This document shows, piece after piece, positions 1 to 9,700 of a stretch of DNA of 41,876 bases. This DNA is from Spirogloea muscicola (taxonomy: Eukaryota; Streptophyta; Zygnematophyceae; Spirogloeales; Spirogloeaceae): positions 207,445-249,320 of the forward strand of contig WELB01000072.1 in NCBI GenBank assembly GCA_009602725.1. The letters run 5' to 3'. The translations under genes were made by a program, and so were the position numbers. The notes under the pieces are model-generated. The model did not search any database. It saw nothing but the letters and a program-made list of their open reading frames with translations, and was not told where the DNA came from. Every line of letters begins with the position of its first letter. Positions within the stretch are counted from its first letter, which is position 1.

Positions 1-13
1 GGCCTCCGCACAC

Positions 14-54
14 GCCGCCGCCGCCGCCGCCGCCTCCGCCGCCGCCGCCGCGAC
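14..54. repeat. (CCG)n microsatellite in 5' flank of the RING-H2 gene
   Basis: Short run of CCG triplets with one CTC interruption, about 130 bases upstream of the RING-H2 start codon. Similar CCG/GGC runs lie near most gene starts in this window (3500-3760, 5581-5632, 12104-12165, 28130-28175). It is probably 5' UTR or core-promoter sequence. Confidence 0.7.
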
Positions 55-181
55 CGGCCATGGCCACGGCCGGACGCGCTCTGCCGTAGCCGCCCGGCCC
101 TTGACCGCCGCCTCCTTCTGGAGCTCGGGAGCCATCGACGCGGCTGCCAGAGCCCGGGCCCTTGCCCCGCGTACCTAAGCC

Positions 182-1734
182 ATGTCCACTGGCTCTCAGC
201 CGCCGCCGGCGGCGTCCGGCTGCTCCGCGGATGGCAGCGGCGACGGCTGCACATTGCGCGCGCTGCAGCTGTACCAGGGCCTCATCTTCCTCACGCCCAT
301 CGTCTTCACCTTCATCCTCCTCATCCTCCTCTGCGTCCTGTACATCAAGCGGCGGCAGCGCTTCCGCCGCCGCTTCGCCCGCTCGCGCGCCATCAGCATC
401 ATGGTGGGCCAGGCCGCCAGCCAGGTGCTCCCCCGCCCATTCTGCATTACTTGCTCGCAGCACTTGTCCGAGCGTCGGCGCCCTCTGCCGGCTGCCGGCG
501 ACATCAGGCATGTGCTAGAGGGTTGCCATGGTTATCTGAAGCTCTGGAGACGGCCTTGACGTTCCGGAGCTTGGGTTGACTTCAGCTGACTTTTACTGAC
601 TTGGCTTACTTGCTTCAGAGGCACGTAGTTGGACAACATAGATTCTTCCGCACAGGGCCAATTCTGCTAATACGATGTGTGGCATGTCTAAGCTGCAACC
701 ATCGGGGAGGTTGCACTGAATAGTTTCTGACTTTCTGACATGATTCTGACTCACTGCAGCAACCACGGAGCCACGGGCTCGACCGCGCCATCACCGAGTC
801 CTTCCCCATCATGACGGCTGCTAAAGCGCCTGCAGCGACTGTTGAGGAGCCCCAGTGAGTGCTGCTGGCCATTCTAGGGACTGTTTACTGTGCCACGTCT
901 TGCAGGGCTGGCAAATATAGAGTCTCTCCTTCATCTGCTCCCACACAAGGGACTGTACTTTCTCTGGATCATTGGCAAGCTGGGAAGCCAAGAGGATAGC
1001 AGATTACATGGAGGGTGGACACAGTCTGCTAGGCGCAGGCACATCAAGCGGCAAAAGCAGGAGTTTGATTTATGCAAAGTGTTAGGCGCAGGGACGTTTC
1101 CTCGCAAAAGCAGGTTTGTGACGAAGGAGAAAGAATGTTGGCGTGTATACTGTGCACGCTAGGTCCCAATCTAGACACTTGGATATGCTACATGATGTTC
1201 CTGTCACTGGTGTCCTTGCGCCCAGTGTCTTGCTCTGCAGAGGCTTCTCGGCTTGTCAGTAAAGCTGGGGTTGGTCACCAAAACAAGCTTAGGTAGCCAA
1301 GAGCAAAGTGCTGACATCAACTGCCTGCCTTAGCACCTGTTGAGCAAGCTTCTTGCCACTTGCTCTTGCCCAGCATGGCGTTGATTGAAACCCGATATGA
1401 TTGGTCATTTGTCTGCAGGTGCCCCGTGTGCCTGAGCGACTACCAGCCATCAGAGCAGCTTCGGCAACTGCCAGCGTGCCGGCACGTGTTCCATGTTGAG
1501 TGCATCGATGCCTGGCTGGAGCACCACACTACGTGCCCCATTTGCCGCATGTCACTCCTGACATCCAAGGTCCTGGACAGCCCACTGCCAGCGGCAGACG
1601 CCTCCCCAGCACAGGAAGAAGTTGGTTCTAGCCAAGAGTGCACCTCTGCTGTAGGAAGCGTGCAACCTGGACAGCCAGCCGAGCAAGTCACCCAGGTTGA
1701 GCAGCACGAGGGCCATGTTGTGCTGCAGGTTTAG
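182..1734 (+). CDS. RING-H2 finger protein, ATL-like membrane E3 ubiquitin ligase (3 exons)
   Basis: Likely RING-type E3 ubiquitin ligase anchored in a membrane, passing ubiquitin from E2 to substrate. Exons by splice sites and phase: 182-424, 760-854, 1419-1734; the joins are in frame (0, then 2) and give 217 aa. Residues 33-55 form one hydrophobic segment, followed by a basic stretch. Exon 2 carries the ATL signature Gly-Leu-Asp at 87-89, then an Ile and a Phe-Pro pair. The RING-H2 reads C114, C117, C133, H135, H138, C141, C152, C155 with ATL-like spacing (CPVC ... CxHxFH ... CPIC). The first ATG after the GC-rich leader was chosen. An alternative exon 1 end at about 403 keeps the same phase. 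The C-terminal ~60 residues are Gln/Glu-rich and unrecognised. The family is secure; the substrate is unknown. Confidence 0.88.
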
Positions 1735-2590
1735 CCGGAGATAGAGGGCGGTTGCTCCTCGATCTGAAGCTTGCGCTGCTTTTAGGCCTAAATCATGAAG
1801 CTTGTCATCATTGACGACATGCTGAACTTAAGAACAATATTTAAATTGGTCTCAATTGCTCCGAGCTTACTTTTGGATATATATATGCAGAAGAGCGTTG
1901 AAGCTCGTTCTATTAAGTCTTTGTGAACTCCTCAATGAGGAATGCTTGACTAATAGTGGTCAATACTTAGTGGTCATTGCAAGAACGATCAAAAGCAACT
2001 GATTGCAAATGATTGACCATGAGGGAGTAACGAGCATTGCTGAGCTAGTACATAACCAGGGTTCCACGACAATCTGTTGCAGAGGCTATAGGATGCCCGA
2101 TCCCTCTCTCTGCTTTTTGACGACATTTCATGTGGTCATATGAGGGCAACAGCAGTCGTGAGCATGAGGCGGAGCTTCAGAAACTCTACACTGTGATGTC
2201 GCTAGGCGCTAAAGAGCACTTCACCTCCGCAGGCAGAGGAATGGAGCTGCACAACAACCTGCAATCTTTTCTTTCCAAATCTCTAAAACATGTTCCCGAG
2301 ACTCAACGATAGGACTGACGAGGGTAAGTAGTGGCTTGTGGGCATCTTGATGCCATGATGCCGAGAGTGATTCTCGTTTTTAAAGATGGGGTTATTAACA
2401 TCCGTGGGTTAGTCTGCCTCACAACCTGTCATGTGGTCTTAGCAAGGGGAAAGCAGTAGTGACACAAGAGGCAGAGTTTACCCTTTTCTTTTCTGATATA
2501 AATTAGTGTATGCAGTAGAGGCGCGTGAGAGCAACTCCATCTGCTAAGGCCCGAGTAAGACATTGCACAACAACCCACCTTTTCCCCCCA
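1735..2590. other. Spacer without recognised gene
   Basis: AT-richer than the flanking coding sequence. Short open frames, for example 2130-2312 (+), show no motif or codon bias. It probably includes the 3' UTR of the RING-H2 gene. Confidence 0.5.
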
Positions 2591-2720
2591 AGCCCCCTAG
2601 AAGCATTCCGTGTACATGAAACAAATGTAGGCCAAAAGGCCAAGTAATAAGGCAAGCTCATCTCAAGATCTACATGACCTAGAGCAGCATTGAGAAGCTC
2701 AACATGGTAATTGACCATGG
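2591..2720 (-). mobile_element. Retroelement 3' UTR fragment (subfamily with the GGCCAATTTGGCC-like tail)
   Basis: Read on the minus strand, this matches the 3' UTR following the YVLTRGY stop of the copy at 24265-24680. Shared pieces are a GTCATGTAGATCT-like block, GCTTGCCTT, then TTGGCCTNNTGGCCTACATTT and a TACACG end. No coding part survives. It lies close to an opposite-orientation copy at 2780. Confidence 0.6.
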
Positions 2721-2779
2721 CAAATATTGCACAGTGGGCGTCTCACTGCCTGCCCACACTGAGCGACGCTTTTTCCGCA

Positions 2780-2960
2780 GTCTAGTTATTCGGACTTGCA
2801 CTTACTGACTAGAAGTTTACTGAAAGCCCATTTGCTGACGTCTTGAAGACTATTATCCTGCTTCTTGCACCATCCGGCCCTATCAGGCCTTGTACAATCC
2901 TTAGGGCTGGCCTCTCACAGCCACTGCTGTCAATTTGTTTCTTTCTTGATGCTGCGATGC
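2780..2960 (+). mobile_element. Retroelement 3' end: last codons plus 3' UTR with hairpin
   Basis: Begins with degenerate codons for YSDLHLLTR, where other copies read GY-stop, and continues into a 3' UTR with the conserved hairpin at 2904-2922 (GGGCTGGC, short loop, CAGCC). The copy at 28676-28850 follows the same order. It is 5'-truncated with only about ten codons left. Confidence 0.65.
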
Positions 2961-3440
2961 TGAAAGTGGCCCTTGCTCCCAAGGATGGGGTACAAAAGAT
3001 CGCAGAGTGCTTGGTGCTACTGGTTGCACAAGCAAGCGTTGATGAGCGTTGATGCGTGTCTGTTCATCCCGTGACACTCGAGGAATGAAATGTCCAGTCG
3101 CTAATTCAAGGCTCGGTGGCAGTAAGTAAGGCAGCCCAAAGAGAAGAAGATAACGAAAGAGAAACAGCGACACTGTCAGCACGGCTGTGCCCGCCACTCA
3201 ACTACGTAGGGAGCTGGGCGTAGATGAGGTGAAGGGCCCCAAGAATTGCCACGAGCGTAGAGATTACGAAGAGCTGTTTGCCGAAATCTGTCTATCGTGT
3301 TTCATCGCTTGGCGGGAGGCAGAGCGGCCCGCAGAGACGAGAAGAATGCCGCTGCTGATATAAAAAAATCATGTACTTGAAACAAACGTATATATAGAAA
3401 ATAGCGGCTGTAGAAAAGCCAGCAGAAGCGCAGGAAGGCG
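2961..3440. other. Spacer with a minus-strand retroelement hairpin remnant
   Basis: No gene recognised. 3405-3423 is a minus-strand version of the GGGCTGGC hairpin. The upstream motif GCTGCTGATAT at about 3350 recurs at 41630 and 41765, which suggests another degraded 3' UTR. Confidence 0.45.
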
Positions 3441-3860
3441 AGAGGCGGTGCCCGGACCGATATCGTTGATCGCATCCCATTCTGGGCTCAACGCCAAGGC
3501 GACTGGCCGCGGCGGCGGCGGAGGCGGAGTCGACGGCGGCGGCGTCGGCGGCGGCGGCGGCCATGGCCGTGCCGCTGATGACCCGCGCGGCGACGCTGGC
3601 AGAGAAGGTGCTCCTTCCCGCGGCGCTCGTCCTCGCCTACGCTCGCACCACCACCGCAGGCGGGCAAGCTGCCAGCGGAGGCTTTGCCGGCGGAGGCGAC
3701 GGTGGCGCTGGCGGAGGCCGCGTCGTTGGCGGCGGCGGCGGCGGCAGCTCCGTCGGCGGCCGCTGAAGCCGCCGTCGCTGTGTGGCCACTCGGCTGTCGC
3801 GCCGCCGCCATGGCCTTCATGGTGGCCACTTGTCTATGACGGCAGCCGCGTCCTAGCATG
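3441..3860. other. GC-rich island with a Gly-rich open frame
   Basis: Strongly GC-rich stretch with GGC-repeat blocks. An ATG frame at 3563-3766 (+) codes 67 residues ending in a poly-Gly tract, and the opposite strand gives poly-Ala/Arg. Islands like this mark gene starts elsewhere here, so it could be the first exon or promoter of an unseen gene. I could not find a following exon on either strand. Confidence 0.3.
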
Positions 3861-4549
3861 CATCATCAGCTTTGCTGTCGTGGCTAGAAAGTTCCAGTGC
3901 TCAAGGGCGGCTGTTAGCGCCAGCCGTTTGTATACAGAGCCTATCTTGGGACTACATCTACGCTACGCTATGCGCAGACTGGGCGGCTCAGGGCCCAATC
4001 AGTAGTTCGTTGTCAGAAAGAAACATAGCTCTTCCAGAAAGAGGAACTCAGATGAGCTGAGGGAGGGGAGAGGAATTCAGCTGCATAAGCTGGAGGCGGC
4101 CTCTGGATGTGAGCCTACTGCTAGCCTCTGCTCTCTACAGCCAGCAGATTGGTACTCCAGTTCTTTGTATCTGTCACACAACAGTGGCATGACTTCTCGT
4201 TGATTTGAGAAGCGAACTGACACCCTCATGTCACTCAAGGCGTCCTCGCCTTGGCTGCTCCCAAGCGCCTCTGCTGAAGCAGACACAATGCCTGCACTAG
4301 CTGCAGCCTCAGTGCCTGGCCTCTGAGAAGTTGCAACTCTTCCAAGTAGCATGCACGAGCACCTGTCAGTGCCTGCCTGTTGATGGCAGCTCAGGTGCTT
4401 CTCCTTAGCAGTTGCCCTGTCAGGTGCTGCCACAGTCTCAAGGTCTACAGGACTCCCGCTTGGCTTTGTCCTCAGAGGAAGCCAAACGCACGGCCTCGCA
4501 CAAGCTTCCTGCACTTGCTGGCTCGTCCGCTATGTACAGCTGAGGGGCG
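3861..4549. other. Spacer downstream of prefoldin 6, with an unassigned minus-strand open frame
   Basis: A 145-codon minus-strand frame spans 4077-4514, directly past the prefoldin stop. It shows no recognisable domain. Part may be prefoldin 3' UTR; the rest is unexplained. Confidence 0.3.
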
Positions 4550-5579
4550 TCAGGCTTGCATCGGCTGCGGCCCCTGCATCTGCTGTAGCCGTCCCTGGAC
4601 TTTCAGCACCTGCACATGACACAGCACCGGCACCAGAAGAGGCGTTCGCTTATCTCTCATCTGCTTCCAGCCAACACGGCAGTGCAGAGTGGATCCATAC
4701 AATTGCAGGCCTACATGTGCACCAATGCAAGGGCTCCATTGCCAGCTAGCATGGCCAGCATAGCCAGCTAACGAGTCGTGCTGTTGTCTAGCTGTCATTG
4801 CTGCTGCCGCCCGTGGCACTGTATGCTTGACCTCTGACTGACCGACCTCGTCTCGCTTGGTGTCCTGCCTTCCCTCCAGCTGCTTCAGCGTAGCATCAAG
4901 CCGCTTCCTGAGCCAGCAGAGCGGCAGTGATGGGGGGGGGACGTGAGTCTGCACGTCAATGTCAGTCTCGCAAAGATCAAGCAAATCTCCTAGACGACGG
5001 ATATTGAGGTCCTCCAGCAAGACTGAGCACTTGCAAGTATGCTGTGGCAGGCTACACTTGTCCAAGCATGCAGCAGCAACGTTGCAGCCTGTCCAAGCTC
5101 TGCCCCTAGAGGTGAGGCACCCTTGACCAGGCAGCCAGTTGCTGGGACGAGGCTGCCTGGCTAGCGACCCTGTTGGGCACCCGACAAGACGTCCTCGACT
5201 GAGGCGGGTGGGCGCCCTCAGCTATGGGCGTCCTCGCCTCAAGCCGAGTAAAGGGTATCGAGGGGCAGGCTCTCACTGCTCGGCAGTGATGTACTCGATG
5301 CGCTTGGCCACGTTGGCGCGCGCCTCCACCAGGTCCTGGCGCACCAGCACCGGCCCGATTAGCTTGTACACCGCCGCGTCGTCCTCCAGAAGCTCCAGCT
5401 CCTGGCCGCCGCCGCCGCGGCAGCCACGGCAACCCCATGGGTTCCATGGTCTGACGGTACGAGAACTCAGAGGCCTCGAGTGTCACGGTGAAGGGGCCTG
5501 GGCCCCACCTTCTGCACCATGTCGTTCTCGCTGTGCTGGATGGTGTACTGCTTGCGCATCTGGTGGTTCCGCGCTATGT
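4550..5579 (-). CDS. PFD6: Prefoldin subunit 6 (PFD6/GIM1), 5' exon missing
   Basis: Beta subunit of the hexameric prefoldin co-chaperone, which captures nascent actin and tubulin and passes them to the CCT chaperonin in the cytosol. Exons in transcript order: 5509-5579, 5277-5401, 4847-4907, 4550-4609; every junction is GT-AG with matching phase. The 105 visible codons follow plant PFD6 without gaps: KQYTIQHSEN, then MVQKELELLEDD, then VYKLIGPVLVRQDLVEA, then KRIEYITAEQKRLDA and a Gln-rich end. This is the beta-hairpin plus C-terminal coiled coil. Arabidopsis PFD6 is about 129 aa, so roughly 24 N-terminal residues are absent. The first visible exon starts in phase 1 after a (CCG)n-rich intron end, so one upstream exon is required. 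An adapter/poly-T artefact lies where it should be. Confidence 0.9.
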
Positions 5580-5580
5580 C

Positions 5581-5581
5581 T

Positions 5582-5622
<41 letters not shown>

Positions 5623-5632
5623 GCCGCCGCGA
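5581..5632. repeat. (CCG)n trinucleotide repeat
   Basis: About 16 CCG units with one CCA interruption, immediately upstream (transcript sense) of the first visible prefoldin exon. On the minus strand the run ends in a CAG acceptor, so it is most likely the 3' end of an intron. Confidence 0.8.
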
Positions 5633-5711
5633 ACAACGCGGCGAGCGAGGGCCGTCCCAAGTCAGTTCCCCACCGCAGCGGCAGCGCCGGCGCTGGCGGC
5701 CACGCCGATCG

Positions 5712-5721
5712 AGATCGGAAG

Positions 5722-5776
<55 letters not shown>

Positions 5777-5777
5777 N
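5712..5777. other. Assembly artefact: Illumina adapter core, 52-base poly-T and an N
   Basis: 5712-5724 is an exact copy of the 13-base TruSeq adapter core AGATCGGAAGAGC. It is followed without a break by 52 T (5725-5776) and the only N in the window (5777). This is read-through or gap-closing residue, not genome. Open frames across it (poly-Phe, poly-Lys) are artefacts. Contiguity across 5700-5790 should not be trusted. Confidence 0.93.
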
Positions 5778-5940
5778 ATGGCCGCCGCCGTCTCGCGCCG
5801 TCGCTGCAGGGACCCCCCCCCCCCGCCCGCCTGGGGCACCCTTTTGAGGCCTCCCCCGACGGCTCGTTGCGCCACCAAGCCTTTGAGTGACATCCCATAG
5901 CCTTGCATTGGAAGAGCCGTTCCGCTGGTCACCTTTCCTT
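5778..5940. other. GC-rich sequence beyond the artefact
   Basis: Contains an ATG-GCC-rich stretch and a run of 12 C near 5813. It may hold what is left of the prefoldin promoter or first exon, but no convincing frame joins the phase-1 exon at 5579. Confidence 0.3.
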
Positions 5941-6110
5941 GCCGTTCCGAGGAATGTTTAACACTCAGTGGCCACTTAGAGTCGCTGTGTGCTGCAGCGT
6001 TTGACTGGCCCCGTCGAAGTGTCTTCATTCCATTCCTGGGCTGGCCAATTGCAGCCGTCGCCCTCTACTGGAAAAAGATCGCTCTCTCTCTCCAGCCGCT
6101 CTGTACCTTA
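5941..6110 (+). mobile_element. Retroelement 3' UTR fragment with hairpin
   Basis: Plus-strand match to the minus-strand 3' UTR at about 40350-40460: the order CACTCAGTGGC, GAGTCGCTGTGTGCT and CTGGCCCC is shared. The conserved hairpin follows at 6038-6056. The CGTCGCCCTCTRCTGG block after it recurs near 41392. No coding part remains. Confidence 0.6.
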
Positions 6111-6741
6111 GCCCCTCACTTGACCATCTTGGTTGTCCTTACAACTCTACTGGCTTGCTTAGGCCTCCCTCTCACTGTATGCGCACTGCGCTCCTCCTCT
6201 CCCCTGCTGCTGCTGGCTCTGGCGTCTCACAAACATCGCCTTACTTTGCAAGTGCTATTCTTGCTGGACTGCCCACAGCTATGGCTTTAGCGCGTGTGCT
6301 GCAATCGAGCATGACGGAGACGACACCTCAACCAAGCCCTGCTAGTTGGGAAGCCGTCCCCACGGCTGTGGGCATCTTTGGGAAACTCGTCTGAAATGTC
6401 CTAGAAAGGCACATATGTGTATTTGGTACTACAGACCGAACTTTCATGTGGAGCTTTCATCCTTTCTTATTTGCTCACTTGCAAGTAGCAAGTATTGGAG
6501 GGTGGCTGATCAATTTGGACGCTTAATCTGAAAGCGCAGGTGGTGGACAGTCTCAGCAGTGCAGCTGTACAGAACACGGACATGACCACCTTCTGGCATA
6601 ATGCTTGTAACAGAGCAACAACAGATAGGCGAAGGCAGATTTCACCTCCTACAGCAGAGCGTGGAGTTTTCAGGCTTCTGACTACACAAATCACGTGCTT
6701 GGTCAGGTGGCAAGAAGGTGCTAATTGATCTCGATCCACAA
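6111..6741. other. Spacer downstream of CPSF73-I
   Basis: No gene recognised. Short frames on both strands have no motifs. The part next to 6742 is probably the CPSF73-I 3' UTR. Confidence 0.45.
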
Positions 6742-9700
6742 TCACAACTTGAGGGGGTGCAAGGCGGTGTGGATGCGCTTGAGGGCGAGGCTGATGCGGC
6801 TCCTCAGCCCCTCGTCCGAGCAGGTCACCTGCTTCATGCCGCCGCTGCCCTCGCTCCTTGCAACGACCGCAATGACGCCATCCACACTCACCCGCAGCTC
6901 TTCAGGGCCTTCCTGCACATTCTCCCGCCCATAAATTCCCGCCAGGAGCTCCTTCACAATTCCAACCTCCTTCATGCCTACCCGCTCCTCTGACTGCACG
7001 CTTTCATCACTACTGCTCGCTGTCAACCTTGCCGACTGCGTGTTGAGGTGCATAACGGTCGCAACCACCGAGTCTGCTATCATGTCACTGGTGGGGTCCG
7101 ACTCCCAGTTCAGAATAACATTCTCACTGCTAGCATGTGCAACTGGTATGATCAAATCAACGAAGTTACATCAGCACCTTGTCATTCATATACATCACGA
7201 GAATGGAGCACAGAGCATAGAAGGTCAGCCAACTTCATGTGGCTGCCTTTTATAGTTGTAGTACAACTATTTCAGACATAGATACAAGTAAAGTGCGCAT
7301 ACAATGGAGGTGATTGCGAACTGTGGATTGACACAGGCAATCAAGGCAACAAATGAGCTGCTTGTTTTGGATTGAGGTAATCCTAGCATGGAAGCTACAC
7401 ATGAGCTCCTCTACCTGTCACATTGTCAAGGACTTGAATTGTTGGCAGCTCAGCTTTGGGCACATCCTCCACGCCCTCGAACATCTGTTGCAGCCGATAC
7501 TTGAGCACTGCAACGAGCCAAGGGCAGAACACACAAGCACACAAGAGTTGACAATTGAGCTATTTGCAGCAACTAAAAGTTCCTGTAATTTCGTCTACTG
7601 TAAACCTTGCTAATGATGCTCACAAATCATGCCTGCCTTACACCCACACTATGTGCAGAATTTCATCTTGTGGCCTCAGTATATTCATGCGTTGATGCTT
7701 GTTGCATAAAGGAAAGATGCCGATGAGTTTCTCTCCAATAGATTGCCATGTGGTGTTCTTTATGATAATCAAGTGACGCCATTCTCAGCCACGGTTGCAG
7801 CCATTAGAGCTGGGTTGGTGCTTTTAAGCTGCCTTCCTCAGCCTCGAGTGCTTCAGTTGCACACCTGTGAAGGACCCCGAATAGGGCATGGATTGACGCT
7901 GAGAGACTCGGCCGGTTGACAGCTGCGTGTAGGTTTGTAGGTCCTCGGGCGCCATGATCTGGTAGCTGCAGGCCAATGACAAAGCCCACTCACGCTGGTC
8001 ATCGTCAGTCCATCATTCCAGCCTTCGGAACTTGATTGGGACACTCTAAATACATCATAATGGTGTTTCATCGAGTTATTAAGAATGCTTGGCATGCTAG
8101 TGCAAGATCACATTCACAACAAGTATGTGAGAATGGGTAGATGATGCTCATTCAGGTACTTGAAGCAATTACCTGAACCCCTTCTTGACAAGTAAGCCGC
8201 TAATGATAGTACCCTCTTTTGGTGTCACATCTGCCAGTCTGCCGACTCCCTTGGCAGTCTTCTCCCCTTTGAAGAACAACTCCACAGTCTGACAATTCTT
8301 GGGTGTCAGGATTTTGGTTTCCCTCTTCTCAAATTGCGTTTCCAACTTGCCCTGTCATGAAGAAGGTCAACCACAATTGACAAACATCCAGATATGACCA
8401 CGCTAGACAATATCATACACTGACCAAGGTCTTAGAAGCATTGGACAAATTACACCTGCCGTGTCTTCATCAAGCACTGTAATAATTAAGCTTCAAGAAA
8501 AATGGATGGATCTGCTGCAGCTCAAACATGCACCGACCTTCAATCTGCCCATCTCGTTGGCTTCACCATGGACTAGGATCACATTAGGTGGCCTCAATTG
8601 CTCCAGGAAGTCGCTTGTTTGCAGAAAGTCCGCATGAGCAGAGAAGGAAATATAGTGGACTCTCATCCGAAGGGGGACTACTTTGCCACTAGAGAGCGTG
8701 ATCTCTTTGGGCTCGTGTAGTATGGTTTTGGCCAAAGTTCCTTCCACAACATAACCAGGAATGACACAAACGTTTCTTTTGTCCTTATATCCCCGGAGAC
8801 AAGATAGTCATGAAGACAACGAAGTCCGGCAGTACACAAAACACACAAGAAACAAGAGACAAGTCAGGAGATCGCCTTCACTTGAATCTCGGGTACTCAA
8901 GTGCCAAGTGCAGGATGATGCCTTCACCCATGCAAATAAACTATGGCGTTTGCATTGACTGCAACCTGGGCGAGGGCTGACGGGATGTCATACTTGGCAC
9001 CAAGTGTCGAAGAGCTGCCGAGAGAGGCCGCTCTGCAAGCCGCCAGGACTAGCCATCACAACCGAAGGTCCATTGTCCTTAAAGTGTTCAATCGACTTGA
9101 GGCTCTGTATGTGCTTGAAGTTGAAGGGGTTCGATATTTCAAATTTCTGCCGTATGTTGTCGTTCATTGAGTTGATATAGGTTTGGTACACGGCCATGCA
9201 CTTCTTTGCCAGTGGTGAACTGTTCAGCAGATACAGGGAGGTGTAAGTCCTTGTGAACATAACAACATCAGTCAATAGTGTGGCCAGTATTCATGCTAAG
9301 TGCAGCAGCTATGTAGGCCAGTCCTGAGCTTTGCAACTGCAAATTCATCTTGCAGGCGCTTATGCGGTGTTTTCCCGCTGCAGTAGCACTCCTCATCAAG
9401 TTCCTGAAGCCATACTCACGCATAGAAGATGGGGATTTGATGGAGCTCAGGATGAGCTGCCCAGTACTCATCCAGAATGAGGAGCAGCTCCTGAGCCCTC
9501 CCTAGAGCAAATGCAGGTATCAGCACCCTCCCACCATTCAGCACAGTCTGTGAGATAATGTCTGTGAATCTTCGCTCCCTATCTCGTCTTGGTGCATGGA
9601 CTTGGATGCCGTAAGTCGATTCTGTGACGACCCAGAAGTTGCAATAAAAGCATCAGCAAAGTCATCTTACTGGAGCCAATCTTTCTTCAAACATCGCCGC

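Noticed and set aside
3448-4005. 185-codon plus-strand frame rich in Gly and Arg, and the 123-codon minus-strand Ala/Arg frame over it
   Set aside because: Open only because of GC-rich triplet repeats. No domain and no splice partner.
5483-6028. Long open frames on both strands encoding poly-Phe, poly-Lys and poly-Arg
   Set aside because: They cross the adapter/poly-T/N artefact and a CCG repeat. Not genes.
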